Part shown: positions 1 to 13,665 of the stretch, one piece after another
How positions within the stretch are numbered: position 1 is the stretch's first letter
Layout: each line of letters opens with the position of its first letter
NCBI GenBank assembly: GCA_945859605.1
Contig: OX243811.1
Coordinates: 52,417,898 to 52,481,897, forward strand
Reading direction: 5' to 3'
DNA length: 64,000 bases
From: Lumbricus rubellus
Taxonomy: Eukaryota > Annelida > Clitellata > Crassiclitellata > Lumbricidae
Notes under the pieces: model-generated
The model's database searches: none
What the model was told of the DNA's origin: nothing
What the model saw: the letters and a program-made list of their open reading frames with translations, nothing else
Translations under genes and position numbers: made by a program

Positions 1-1026
1 ACAGAAAGAAGGACACTGATACATATTATATTAAAACTATAGCAGGTATCTAAAAGAACAGGAGCAAAGACATGTAACCACGCAGCAGCAACATCTATAG
101 ACCGACGTCAAAAGATTGGTCAAGCGAAGTGAACTTCTTCCATGACAAGAATCGTGTTAAAAAGATATCTCGACTTCCTCCGCATTAAGTGACGACGGAG
201 GACGAGTTGTCCTGTGGAGCTGCAGTCATGAAGGATGTCCGCTCCACATGCAGGACTTCGAAGGAACAGAGGACGTCTGTCTCACAGCATTGGCATCAAA
301 GATAAATTACCCGCATCAGCAGCTGCCCTGGCTTCCTGTCTCGCGCACCATATATATGTATTGTGGAATGTGCATTGGCCGCATATGTTACAAATACGCA
401 ACTCTAATGCATTTGCATATATATATATATATTATATCTATATATATATATATATTCCTAGCATAGGTACATGTATATTGTCTGTGTATGTACATGTATA
501 TGTAGTTAGACGCATAACATAGAGTCTTTTAGTGCCACACAAGGCGCCCATGCAGCGCACATACGGCATGCTTTACAGTCATCTGCTATTCAAATATTAA
601 TAGCATAGCATTACTTTGGTTTAGCGTCATCGCACACGGCAGCGTATATTATCCGTTGTCGAGCGTTTGAGATATAGGATGCTGGATGCATCTTCTCCTT
701 CTGCTGCAGGACCACTTGCTGGTCTTCTACTCTTCTCTGTCATTTGTCTTTTCGGTCGGCTGCTGCTGCTAAACGATGCTTTGTTCCGGAGTTAAGACGT
801 ATGCTCCTCTTCCTCATCCTCATCCTCATCCTCATCCTTCTGCTGCTGCTGCTGTTGTTGCAGTGCAAAGATTCATTGGTCTGTCACATGTATATTTCAC
901 AATGCTACTTCACTCATTTTTCGACTGCACGCAGATAACTGCATTACTGGTTTAAGTTACTCCGACTTCTCCCTATATAGTATACGACTACACGGTGATT
1001 GGATGCTGCTGAAGACATATGCAGCG

Positions 1027-1059
<33 letters not shown>

Positions 1060-1689
1060 TGAGTGTCTGTACGGTGTAGGTGTACCGTGTGTCTATGTGC
1101 ATGCGTGTGTGTGTGTGTGCATATGTCTGTTGTGTGTGCTTGTGTATGTGTTGTGTTTGCGTGTTTGTATGTGTGTGTTTGTTTGGAGGGGGATAGACAA
1201 GGCAATTGAAGTGGAGACTGCATTCTGCCGTATATATATATAATTATATATATATATAATAAATTATATATACCGCATATTTGACTGAGCTTTGACCTGT
1301 ACGATCGTAAAAGAAAAGAATAGAAGAAGAAGAAGAAGCAGAAGTCGCGTATATGCTCTCCAACAGTTCTGCTGTCTTCGAGAGACCATGGATATTTATC
1401 CAAGGCCGAATTGGCTATTCTGGGGTCATGCAAAATATGCATGGAGCTGCTGTCGTACTGGACTTGGAATAATACTGTAAGTGATGGGTCAAGATACCGC
1501 GCTACATAAATCAAAGGACAAGCATACATATATATTATATATAATAGTAATATACTATACACGGCAGACAATCTAACGGGCTTACATTGTTGAAACTGAA
1601 TTGATAATTCAATCTTGATGTTTGTTGTTGTTGTTGCTGCTGCTGCTGATTTACTGATTACATTACCACAAATCAAGATATATAGTTTG
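1..1689. other. Upstream anonymous DNA with AT, GT and CTG tracts
   Basis: No exon is recognised here. The stretch holds an (AT)n tract near 419-462, a TCCTCA/CTG low-complexity run near 800-860, a (GT)n tract at about 1027-1062 continuing as GT-rich DNA to 1190, and a second AT-rich tract near 1231-1275. A short open frame from 800 (MLLFLIL...) looks like a signal peptide, but it is a direct translation of the TCCTCA/CTG repeat, so I do not call it a gene. It could be intron or 5' flank of gene 1. Confidence 0.6.
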
Positions 1690-2075
1690 GGGCCTCACTA
1701 AAAGTGATGTAACTTTAGTTCTGTTTTAAATTTTTGATGAAATCTGATGATCTGACCATCATGTGTGGATATGAATTGTCGTTAAGCTTGGTAAATTTCA
1801 TTTCGATATTCCTACTTCCGGCCAAGATATTGGCCAGAATAATTAAATTGGTTTCTTGCTACTTTTTGTTGCATCACGTTTTTGAATCGTCAAAAAACGG
1901 TGGGTGGCTTCACTAAAAGTGGTTACTTTTTGTTCTTTATGAAATATTTTAATGAAGTCTGGCCATCATGTGTAAATGTGAATTGCCTTGACGACTGTAA
2001 AATTTCATTTCGAAATTCTTACGTCTGGCCAAGATATCGGCAAAATACCTCAGGGGGTCTTTTTTGGTGCAACTT
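1690..2075 (+). repeat. Half-copy of the 44-kb inverted-repeat element family
   Basis: Two diverged, head-to-tail units of about 190 bases each begin with CCTCACTAAAAGTG-like sequence. They contain the phrases GACCATCATGTGT and AAATTTCATTTCGA, then end in GGCCAAGATAT. The same units, in the same order, form the right arm of the element at 44064-45235. The last bases (GGTCTTTTTTGGTGC) resemble that element's terminal repeat (TTACTTTTTTGGCGCACC). This is therefore a truncated or half element, not host coding sequence. Confidence 0.75.
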
Positions 2076-4240
2076 GCACATCGACTTAAACAAGTTTGAA
2101 ATGGGTAGAAGTCAAATTCATTAGTTGCATGGTTGCTAAGGCATCTTGAACTCTTAATGACTGACTATAACATTTTATGAATAAATATATTTAGGCCTAT
2201 ATATACGGTGCTTTGCTTATAATTTATATATCTCCACCGAACGTTCTCCAGTGGTATATCCATGGCACTGTTTGGACACATGCACTCTCGTTTATTATAA
2301 TTTTCATACTTAAACCTATTATTTCCGAATTTTTAACGAATTGAGACGGACGTGCTTTCGTGCGTTGGTTACCTCAAACGCCAAAGAAAAAACTTCATGA
2401 GATCGGAAGAGATAGGCTATGAAAAACGATAGAGGCAGAAACTACACGATTTACTGACTGACTGATTGCCTTCGTTGACTTGATTTTCATCAACGGCATT
2501 TGCCGAGAATTTTCTCCCGTTGTATACTGTGTGTAGTGACTGTATAGTCTATACGCCGTATATTATATTATGTACGAATAGGGTAATGGGTATCAGGCTC
2601 CAGTGAAAAGGTTAAAACGCAAATGCCGAGATATGAAGCCGGAAATGTCAGCGACTCGCATCCAGTTTATTATGCTTAGACTCTATATATATGTTGTTTT
2701 TATTGATGTCTATATACCAATAGTCCAATATATTTATATAATATATATATATCATATACATATTACATTGGACGTATCAAATATAGGTCATAAAGCGTGT
2801 CGCATGTGCGCATAAGTAAGTACACTTGCATATGGATCGAGTGCCTGCAGACGGTCATTGGCAATTATTATTGCGGCAGTATACGATGTTGATATTGCAA
2901 TTTCTTCCACTGTCTGATGCTTTATGTGCATTGCCACACTGTATTATATAGCGCCATATTGCCGCTTATTGTCAATGCAATTGCCAACCGCAGCTTTTGC
3001 GTAGACTTGACATTCGCTCATCCAGCAGTTTTTAGTCTTTTTAGTCTTTTTACAGTCAAACCTGCAGTCTACTGTACAGTATACAGGGACGAGAACTCCC
3101 ACACACGGACACACAGACTTTACACGTACAACTAGACTACATGCATGTATGGACGTAACTATGTACAGATAGACTCAATAGGCCAGACGATGCACGTACA
3201 TGTATATATGCACAGTCTGAAAGCGAAGCATTCTTGTCGCTAGGGGGACTCACAAAATTATATGAAGTGAAAAGTCGTCCATCTGTCGGCGTTTCTGTGC
3301 AACAATTCCCAGTTTCTCAGACGACTCATCTGAAGACTTCGATGTAATTTCGCACCAACTGCGGTTCCTAGGTTTACCCTCAATCCATCAGATTTTGTGA
3401 GCATTCAACTGTATACGCTGCAAGTCGTTGTTCGTATATTATTATGCCACAGACAAATGCGTGGGACGATGTGACCTATAATTTATATATAGTCTATGTC
3501 TAGGATCGCAACGGTATAATACTAACAGCGTCACGCTATATGAAGAGCGGCCATGCAAGAGGCACAGCATGTATCTGGAGACACGCATGCGATAGTGGCG
3601 CCGCGCAGGAACCAGTGACCGCAAAATGCGAACTTAAGCTCCTCTACATGTGGCAGGATTAAGTCAACTCCGGTGGAATAATTGCATGGCAGTTACATCC
3701 ATGCGATCTCATGTCGGTTTGTTTGGACAGGGGAAGGTATAGAGGCATGCAGATGCGATAGAACGCAATCGCATGTGGCATGGAGACTCAAGCGAGGCGT
3801 AATGAACTGCTTGGCCGACTATAATTATATAGCTTACCAGAATATTGTGCAATTATGTAGGCCAGTGCAATTCATCCTAGTGGAAAATTTATGGATACAT
3901 ATTGTGATGTATAATTATTGAAAAGCTGATGACATTTTTTAAATCGAAATATATCTGTAGGTCTAATTGTGTATACTAATATAGCAACTTAGATAACAGA
4001 GTGGAGAAACTGCGTTTCCCAAAGTGCAGATCTGCACGGGAAGGACTAAGGTCTAAGCCTAAGGTAAGGTAACTTATTAGAAGGCCTGCACCTACTTCAC
4101 ATCTTTATATCGAGAAGTACATGTATAACGCAGCCAATAAAATACTAAATGCACTTCTTTTTCCATATGCAAAACTATTGAATGCTATTCTCGTGATCTC
4201 ATATGTAAGCCTATAGCCTATGCGTCCCTACAAATGCACG
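2076..4240. other. Anonymous DNA, no gene seen
   Basis: AT-rich non-coding sequence with short AT tracts (near 2727-2760 and 3478-3490) and several copies of the TAGGCCTA-type palindrome. Open frames are short and show no domain. I see nothing else here. Confidence 0.5.
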
Positions 4241-4268
4241 ATTGCAATTCCTATCTAACACTTCTTCT

Positions 4269-4540
4269 TTAGGTAAGCTGCCTCTCGGCAGGTCCAGATG
4301 CCCAACGACGCCACTCTTCTCGATGTTGTGCTTTTTCTTTGAGTCTTCCATATCCATCCTCCATCATCCAATCCAAGAACTTTTCCCTAGGTCTTCCTCT
4401 TCCCATCTTCCCCTCCATTTTACCCTCCACTATGTCTCTTTGCAAGGAGTTGCCTCTCAGTACATGTCCTATCCAGTTCCTCTGCCTTGTTCTAATTGCA
4501 TTCATTAACGATCTTTCCTCTTCCTCTTCCACCTTCTAAC
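4269..4540 (-). pseudogene. LINE reverse-transcriptase C-terminal fragment
   Basis: The minus-strand frame reads an acidic EEEEER stretch, then [15 protein letters not shown] and later [14 protein letters not shown]. The RQ..WIGHVLR...GRGRP..-.W pattern is typical of the region after the reverse-transcriptase domain in non-LTR retrotransposons of animals, often annotated as endonuclease-reverse transcriptase or craniofacial-development-protein-2-like. Only about 87 residues remain, so this is a strongly 5'-truncated, dead copy. The exact LINE clade cannot be told from this piece. Confidence 0.82.
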
Positions 4541-5686
4541 ACTATACAAACTATTTTAAGAAATCATATATGTGGCAACTCATCTAGCACTATATGCACA
4601 AAGTTAAAAGAGCATGAAATATAAGACTATATAATCGGGTGAACTGTATACCATTGAAACTATATATATATACAGGGCCTAGTTTATATACATATTACAT
4701 GTAGCCTATTGTAGGTATGTAGACTATTTACAGTTCATTGCGTATTTCTTATTCTTTACTCTTTAGTCTTCTAAAGCTCAAGATTGCAGCGAAACCATTC
4801 TTGCCTCGTATGTATTTGTTATAACTTTAATTTTTGATTTATGCAAATGTTATATGACAGATCTTGCCTAACAATGAAAACAATGACAAATTTATCTACA
4901 ATTGCCATCAATGACTGTTAAAAAATTATCGGTCAAAATGACCGGAAAATTTAATAGTTCTAAACACAAGTAGGCTACGAAATCGTTTAAAAATAGATGA
5001 ACACTCAAATGGAGCAGTATTTCAATTATGCAACCAGTTGGATAAGAAATAACTGTTAATTTTGGTAAGAATGCAAGAAAATTGTAATCTCGCAAGCACG
5101 ATTAGCCGAGCTAATATTTATGTTGTCGTTCGACCGCAATAACATTCCAATAAAGCCTCTTTCTGTTCATTCATTTAGGAGAGTCCAATCCTCATCCCGC
5201 AATAAACCACCCGAGTAATTTATTTTCTAATTAAGGACATAAATATTGTTGGAAATTGTTTTTGAATTACTGACGCGTGGATTATCTGCTTAATTAATTA
5301 TACGCTCGAAGGAGGACACCGACTGAGCACGGTGGGCAATGAGCATTACGAAACTGGGAAAGGGTTTAGGTTTATCAGCCTGTTTGTATTCCAACGCCTA
5401 TAGGGCTAATAGTCGGCCGCATCGGCGAAGATAACAGACGTTATTCCGATTTCCAAGATGCAGATACAGGCATTCATTACAGAAGGTATACATATACACA
5501 GTGAAGTCGATGATTATTTAGAGGATTATTATGAAAAATGAAAAGATGATGACAGTAATTTATCTAATAGATGACAAATCCGTGGAATGCGCAGGTGCAA
5601 AAGAAAGAATTCGTTTTTACTATTATACGGTTTGTTAATTGTATCTCTAATAACAGCAGCTGCTTCGCAATCAATAAACACAAAAT
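4541..5686. other. Anonymous AT-rich DNA
   Basis: No coding or RNA feature was recognised. Short frames on both strands have no start context, domain or splice support. Confidence 0.5.
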
Positions 5687-5898
5687 CATATCCTACCATA
5701 GATTGAGAGGCGCAATGGAATCAAGTGAATTAGTATACAATGGTTGATGGCTACAATAAATGAATTGTATATTGAAATGAAAATGGATCATATCCTACCA
5801 TAGATTAAATTTGAGGTGCAATGGAATCAAGTGAAGTATAGGCCTACAATGGTTGATGGTTACAATAAATGAATTGTATATTGAATTGAAAGTGTATT
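5687..5898. repeat. Direct tandem duplication, about 100-bp unit, two copies
   Basis: Two adjacent copies start with TCATATCCTACCATAGATT (about 5687 and 5788). Each runs through GCAATGGAATCAAGTGAA and CAATGGTTGATGG to AATGAATTGTATATTGAA. The second copy carries a few substitutions and a small insertion containing TAGGCCTA. No open frame spans it. Confidence 0.85.
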
Positions 5899-6897
5899 GG
5901 TGTGATGCAGATGAACGAAGAGTAATGAATTAATAAATTGAATTTATAATTAATACAACTGAATTGGTAAATTAATGCTTTCGATATCACTTTAGGCCTA
6001 CTGTCGTTATCGTGTTTGACATTTATTTGATGCACTGATTCACCTTCAACTTTTGACTCATTAAGTGTGTTCAACTGTTCATGCATGCATCAAGCCACAG
6101 CTTCCTGAAATTTGTAATAGAACTAATGTCGATTCCATCTTATATTAACATTGCAAATAATTTCTCCGAGCATTAGTCTTTCAAAATGGTCGATACACCA
6201 GTGATATAAGCTTATAGGCCTAGTAATATCATAATCCTTCTCGGGTTCATCTTTTTTTCTCGGTTGTCAAATCCTACTTCTCTTACATTGTTTCCATCAG
6301 TCCAGTATAGCTTTGTTCTTAATGCTGCTGTAGTCCTACATATCCTTTATTATGCCTTTAGTAAGAATAGGTTATCGCCATTTAATTTCTGTCAAACTCT
6401 AGCCTATACTGGTAGGCCTACCGGTAAGCCTTCTCGGGTTCATCCTTTTTATTCCTTAAAAAAATTTAAAATGCTATAACTGCAGTTGACCGCGTTCGTA
6501 AGGCATCATAATAAATGATAGTTCTAAGTAGCTTCCTAAGGACGATGCTATAGAAATTGTCGTAAGTACAATACAATACAGTGCACTATGCATATGCCAT
6601 TTAGTCGTCCTTACCATACCAAGCCATTATGCAGAACTATCTCCAGTTTAAAAGATCCAATCGTCATCTTAATTAAACCAGAAAACTTAGTTCATCACAG
6701 GACAATTCTCATATTTTATGGATAAGAGCTAATTAAAATAATTATCAGTTCCTACATGGTTTCCCATTTACATCATTGATTGCTAAGTTTCTTATGCAGT
6801 CCCCATATTTACATGACGCTCACTTACACACTTATTTACTTGGTCACGTGATCTGACTAACAGCGACGGTGTCGACACCTGTTGTCTGACATTCTAG
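5899..6897. other. Anonymous DNA before the first recognised exon
   Basis: No exon is recognised. The direct 5' flank of the lectin exon ends in GTCTGACATTCTAG, a usable splice acceptor. The part next to 6898 is therefore most simply the 3' end of an intron of gene 1, whose upstream exon(s) must supply a signal peptide and end in phase 1. Confidence 0.45.
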
Positions 6898-7182
6898 ATT
6901 TCCACGAGGAGTTCTGTCAGTGGGAAACGTTCAACGTGTCCTGTCCTCAGGACGAATTCATCCTCATCACCTCTGCTCGATACGGTCGAATGAAGGTCGG
7001 ACGATGTATCCCCGTCGACTACTACACCGGATGTTCAGTGGACGTCCAACTCCAGCTCGAAGGTCGCTGTTCCGGTCGAAGGCAGTGTACCGTCGCCATC
7101 TCAGACTCGCAGATATTTCGAGTTCAGCCATGCAGAAAGGATCTTGTGCCGTACTTGGACGCTGCTTACAGATGTGTCAAAG
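6898..7182 (+). CDS. Gene 1 exon: SUEL/rhamnose-binding lectin domain
   Basis: The exon encodes one complete Gal_lectin (SUEL-type) module of about 95 residues. The family pattern is visible: CQWETFNVSCP, the I-x-x-A-x-YGR core (ITSARYGR), GC before the middle strand, CSGRRQCTV, then PC...PYLDAAYRC. Domains of this family bind rhamnose or galactose in sea-urchin egg lectin and fish lectins; in latrophilin and EVA-1 they sit on cell-surface receptors. The acceptor is CATTCTAG before 6898 and the donor AAAG|GTATTC. Both introns are phase 1, so the domain is a symmetrical, shuffle-able exon. The FGDPC motif of many relatives reads FRVQPC here. The start of the polypeptide lies upstream. Confidence 0.9.
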
Positions 7183-9105
7183 GTATTCAGTCGATCCATA
7201 ATAGTCTCAAATTAATGTGTAGCCTACAACAGATCCATAATATTGTCACGGGAATAGTAAATCCATAGTAACGTCAACGGTACAGTAAATCCATAATAAC
7301 GTCAACGGTACAGTAAATCCATAATAACGTCAACGGTACAGTAAATCCATAACAACGTCAACGGTACAGTAGGCTAAATCTATTAACACTGGCAAAGGCG
7401 CAATAAATCTATTATAAGCATATAGGTCTTGATAAAATTTCTCAGCTGTTCTTTTGATGGCATGATGCTCATAACCAACCGCAAATAAGTCTTGAAAGTT
7501 AAAACGTCAGATAATACAATAAATAAATAAATAAATAATCAATCGATTATCAATAGATCGATGAATATGGTTACTTGAAAGTGTCTTTTAAGAAGGTCTA
7601 TACGCACAAGGCGCTAAACATTGAGATCTGACAGATTTAAATAGATGGTGAGGTCTTAAGCTTAAACATCCGTTCAGCAGCTAGAGATGCCTTGCAGAAC
7701 CGAACCATAAACCATAAACCATAGACCATAAAGAGCAGCAACTCGTTGATCACTTCCATACAGAAGAAAACCGAGATCGAGTTAGAGAAGTATGTTTCTG
7801 CTGATGAAGGTGGAAGAAATATTCTTAACTCGGCGCCTGTTGCCTCTTAAGCTTTGAGTTGTAGGGTACTCTAAAAGAGCTGGGCTTCTTATACATGTAT
7901 GTCACTGCGGCAACATCTGAAGATTTCTTTGTTTAATGGGAAAGGTGATTCTCTTACAAGAAATTATGGTCCCTGCGAGTCATGTCTCCGACAAGTGCAG
8001 TATAGTCTCCGACTATCCGTGTAATGACGAGCGAAGAAGAAGAGCTCCTGCAGTTAATGCTGCTCCTTGTTCTTAAAAATTCATGCCGCCTCCTCCTAAG
8101 AAGCTTTGTCCATTCAGAGCGATCTTTCTCCAACCCATGCACTCCTGTATCGCCATCAACACGCGTGACTGTTCGGTGCATCCATGGACGGAGACTTAGG
8201 GGGACAGAAGACGTTCCCCCAATGTCTCCGCCCATGGGTGAATCCACCCATTCATCCATCCCCCCCATCCATCCACCCACCAATCCATCTATCCACCGAT
8301 TTATTCACAATGTTCTTCATAATTAGCATAAAACAGTCACTTGTCGATAATATTGTCATCATCGATTTATTGATCAATAGTTTAGGGACCGTGCATGACA
8401 TAGAAACGTGGTGAAAACAAAAAAGGATTTTAAAACAGCCACGAAATAAATTACGGTCAAAGCCGCGATCATTAAAATCTGTCAGGCAAAGCTATGTAAA
8501 AATCATTCAAGTCTAAAGCATTAAAGTCTAAAGCATTAAAGTCTTGCTTCGTTTCTGTTTCGCTTCATCTACGATGACGCTGATGACGACAACAGGAACA
8601 TCGAGTGCGACTTTCCAGGACTCTCCGAAGCCGACTCGACCGCCGAACGTGTAATATTGACCGAGAGTCATGTAGAGTATGCGCCATCGAAGAAGCTATA
8701 GGTTGCTGATGGATTGTTTTGTTCGCTTCCCATCCGATTCGATGCCGGCGACGATCGCGAATCGCAGGGTTCGATACGGTCGCCCAATTATGCTTTGTGC
8801 CTTCATCAGTGGCCGCCTTCAATGGCGCCATGATACGACTCAACCCCCCCCCATACCCACCCACCCTCCGGTCGGGTCCCCCACACATTGGACGCACATC
8901 TCTTTCAGGCGGCGTCGTCGTTGTGCTTTCGCCGGAGTTGCAGTGATGTATGGATGAAGGGACGATGGCAATACGTAGGGACAAAAGCATATCTGCTGTA
9001 ACGTTTCAGATAATAAGTGGAGCGCCAGGCACTTCATGAATAATGCAGACTTTGCTTTTGCGCATTCTCTGATTATATTCAGAGTAACTGCCATGCCATG
9101 CTATG

Positions 9106-9137
<32 letters not shown>

Positions 9138-11314
9138 CCTTTGTGTGGCATCAAAACACTTCATCAGCGCTGACGCTGCTGTGCTTAATGCAACTTACAC
9201 ACTGACCGACAACAATATGTCAATGGTAATTAAAAGAGATTAAGGATCGAGTCACTTTTAACGCGGAAACTGCGGGGTAGGCTATTCACTTTGCGGATCG
9301 TCCTCGAATATTGATGCACTGTGTATAAATGATTTGCATAGTAATTTATTTCTCATTGGATGCTGCTGGCAAGGTAAAGTAAGCTTACCTGAGAATGTTT
9401 TTCAGGTTAAAGTTCATGGCTTTTGGATCAGCAGAAGACAATGCTTCACGAAGTCTGTACAGAATACACGAGTTGTATTGTATAAGAGAAACAACACCAG
9501 TGGAAGCTGCTAAAGAGGCGCTATATAATTTTCAGATGCATCACATCGCATCAAGTCAGATCACATTACAAAGCAATGCGATAATAGTCAGATCATATTA
9601 CAAATGTGATACTATTTAGTATAACAGACAGAACAACAAAACGAAAACCGTTATTAGGTCAATATAATTTGTTATTATTATATGGCAATATAATTATCCA
9701 GAAGACCATGCAGTTCATCAAAACTACTGTAATAGGAGCAAACGGACATAGTTCGGGGCATAATAAACGGGACATTATACCCGGGCATGATCTCCTCTGC
9801 AGCATAGGACTAATCTCCAGACCGTGATAGCCTAATTACCTAAAAAGGTAAAATATCTACAAGGATAATTATGTTAACTATTATCATATTTTTTATTATA
9901 TAAGCCAATACGTAGCCTATAATCGTACATGAAATCAAATAATTATAGATAAAAATATGTTAGAAATATGCTAAAGTATGCATATTATTTTACTTGCTAG
10001 AAATAAAAACTATGCATCCAAAATACACATTGGAATATTATGTAGTCGCCGCATATTACACTAATCGTCCAAAGTTTCTTAGGGCTGGCTGTCGTTCATT
10101 TTACATACATGTGGACCCTATAATTTTAGATGCAAAAATCATTTACAAGTCTCTAACTTAAGTTGTAGACGACATTAACGAGTCTTTGTTGTAGGCATAA
10201 ATGAAACTTACAAGTCCTGACGTTAGAAATGAATAATTATTGAATGAGACTAGCAAGTCTTAAAATTACACCTGAATTACTGTAGCAAGTCTTTACCGTG
10301 ACGACATTAATAAGTTGCCACAGCGAACAGAAACACAGGACTATTATTCAGCTTTATCTTTTAAATGCAGAAATAGGCTAATTGCACAAGGGGAATTTGT
10401 CCGGGGGAATATGCTCTACGCGAAATCGGGGGCAATTTTGTCAGAAAGGTTTTGTCCAAGGGGATTACGTCCGGGGAATAATGTCCTACAACCAGACTAA
10501 AGAATGATCCCCTTGTTATTGATTTGTGGACAACCTGATTTTGGTGCAAATCGGTATAGACACTGCCATGATGGAAATTGCTACTTACATAATATTAGCC
10601 TACATATTAATGCATTATTATAGATGACTATACAGACAAATTGTAGAGTTTTGCAGACAAACTTTGATTTGGTTCGTTGGTTTACGTAGTGTTTCCGCTT
10701 CACTTGACCTTGATAAATCGACAGGAACTAAAAGCAGACGCGTGATCGGTGATACGACGCATCTCACGACGGTGTTAGTTTCAGTTACACTCAAGTAGCA
10801 CTGTAGCGTATCGATATCGGTACACAGAGGATTTTCTGAATACTGTATAGGCGATACATCATTCAGAATCGCTGTAGATTAGATTACTGTGAGATATTGC
10901 GTCCAATCTAGACCACCGGCTGCCGAATTTAGGTCGTTCCTGGACAGAACATGCTGCCATCCACTGAATTGTACAGCTGCGTATTTTAAGGGAGTGAACA
11001 TAAGAGATCAGACCAGGACCATTCTTGGACTACAGAATCATTATGAAGATTCTACAGAGCTAAAATCCAGCCTTCCTTTGACATGGAAAAGCAGAGGACA
11101 AAACAGTGTGGCGTCAAACTGTGGACGCCAACGCGTTCAGCTGAGATACCCACCTGCGGGAGAGAGACGGAGAGAGACAGAGAGACAGAGAGAGACAGAC
11201 AGACAGACAGACAGAGACAGACATACAAACAGACAGACAGACAGAGACAGACATACAGACAGACAGACAGATAGAGACAGACATACAAACAGACAGACAG
11301 ACAGAGACAGACAT

Positions 11315-11359
<45 letters not shown>

Positions 11360-13604
11360 GACAGACATACAAACAGACAGACAGACAGAGACAGACATAC
11401 AGACAGAGAGACAGAGACAGACATACAGATAGACAGACAGACAGACAGGCCAGCGAAAAGGAGGTTCAAACTAAAAAAATTCGACGTGAATTGATAATTT
11501 TTCAACGTTCAGCAAAAAATGGCCATTGTCTGTATGTAATAATACATCGATGACTGACTGATTTTAATTCGATTGTTGTCACAGTTTCCGGCGCTGACGA
11601 AACAAGTGCATCGTCGACCTGCGATGGCGTCATCCCCGTAAGAAACACATCCGGTTACCTGGCCAGTCACGTCACGCTCAACACAGGCTTCGGATCGGAA
11701 CGCTGCCCGTGGCTGCTCGAAGCGCGACCCGGTCAGCACATCGCCGTCACCCTCAAGGATTTCTCGCAGCGAACGGACAAGACGGACCCCGGCGGGGCTG
11801 CCTCCGCCGCCGCGGCCGTCGGTGGGGCGCAGTCGTGGGCGCACGCGGCCGTCGGTGGGGCGCAGTCGTGGGCGCACGCGGCGGCACCCGGCATAGACTG
11901 TCTGAGGGTCGCGGAAGTACGCGAAAGCCTCGTCTCGTCTGGAGCGCATTACCTTCAATTGTGTCCCGGAAATAACCGAAGATCGTCGACGTACACTTCG
12001 GCCGGTAACAGCCTTCAGCTGAACTTCGTCGACAGTGAGGTCGCTAATAACCGCTTCTTCATTCAGTATGAAGGTGAGTCAGGACTAAGCAGGGCATCGT
12101 CTCGTATTATCGTATAAATTATGGTAGCCTATAATCATTGATTAACCCTTTAATGCCAGAGGGTATAGGATTTCCCATACCATTTACTACCATCTCGGCA
12201 TTAAAGGGTTAAGTCCATGACGCAGCAAAAGCCATTTTGAAGCAATTACCTACTTTGCGTTGCTTATGCGGTTCACTGCCATTGCTATACAATGTATGTT
12301 ACTATGGCCACTGCCTATAGTAATAGTAGACTAGGGCTACTATACGTATTTCCACCTGTGTTTTATTGTCATGATAGCCAATGTATTATATTTAAATACA
12401 CTGTGTTGTGTAAACCCTTTGATATGCATACACAATAATTATTGTACACATAGGCGTAGGGGACATTTCAACGTTGGGGGGGCAAAAATTAGACTTTTGC
12501 CCGAAATTTTTTTCCCTCCGGCCGAAATCTTAAGAAAAATTTCCGTTACGTTTGCCCGAAAATTCTGACGACCTTTTTTTAGTCATTCGGGCAAAATCTC
12601 CATTTTTTTTTCGGGCAAGTCTGATTTTTCGGGCAAGAAGACCCGGAAAAATAAGAAAAGTAAAAATTTTCTAAAACTTTTTTTTATTTTTCCGGGTCTG
12701 CCTGCCCGAAAAATCAGACTTGCCCGAAATTTGGGGGGCATTTGCCCCCTCTGGACCCCCGTCTCCTACGCCTATGATTGTACAATTGTACGTGCTCCTG
12801 TTGCAAACTGCCTCGTCGTTCTTTTTGGATCAGTCACAGACTGCATGTGTGGATAATTATATGCGTGTACAACTATACATACGTTTGTCTCTGTATTCTG
12901 GTCTATTATACATGTATACATGAGCGACGAGGTCGTATTATAAATTGTCCAAGCAGGCCACCTGAATTATTTTAATGAGGTCATCTAATTGCCTTTCTCT
13001 GGTCATGCTTAGAACTTGATCTGTTGATGACGGTGAACGAGATTGTTTTAGTTATAGGCATTGCATACTTTATCTACAGATAATTATCTGGACCCTCTCT
13101 TCGTGTCTTGGTATTTCTTCGTCAGCCCTTTGTCATCTCGCTTTAAGATCGAGTCCTAATTAATTTTCTAAAACTGAGCATCTATACATTTTCGTCGGGT
13201 AACCCTTCTACCCTCATCAGTGGTGTATAATACCGGTATTATGAATATTTGCTACAGCATGGTTGTGTAATGTCAACTGCCCCTATAAGAACTCTGTAAT
13301 CACGCCTATCACTCCATACGACTGAAACTGCTAATCGACAATAATTATACTTAATAAAAACAGCGTACTTACTTACATACTGTTATGCTCGCTGATGCTA
13401 TAGGCTTATTTCTCCGTCAAAGCAACACGGAACGACAGAATAACTGGTTGAAAATCTCCATTATTTCTATGCGCGAGAAGAGCTCCAAAAATTGAGTATA
13501 TAGGTATGAAGCTGCTTTATGGAAGTGTTAAGTATGAGATCAAATCATGTCGCACCTCAGGGTGGATGAATTCTTATGATCCTCGACAGATCAACTAATT
13601 GGCT

Positions 13605-13665
<61 letters not shown>

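Larger units (their letters stand above)
7183..11584 (+). other. Gene 1 intron between lectin and CUB exons
   Basis: The intron of about 4.4 kb holds a 28-bp tandem array (7250-7375), a (CCATC)n tract near 8240-8295, a CAG run, a degenerate ~14-bp array (10386-10512) and a large GACA tract (11157-11450). A CpG-rich patch at 8560-8950 has open frames on both strands, but none joins in phase with the flanking exons or shows a recognisable domain. Nothing else was seen. Confidence 0.7.

Noticed and set aside
744..938. Leu/Ile-rich frame resembling a signal peptide for gene 1
   Set aside because: The hydrophobic run is a TCCTCA/CTG repeat, and no phase-1 donor follows to join the lectin exon.
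8565..8990. 141-codon minus frame and a + frame reading GSIRSPNYA, suggestive of a CUB start
   Set aside because: The GSIRSPNY match is short and runs into a stop without any CUB cysteine pattern; no border joins in phase with gene 1.
11052..11505. Cys/Leu/Ser/Val-rich and Arg/Gln/Asp-rich frames of 90-200 codons
   Set aside because: All are translations of the (GACA)n array in several frames at once.
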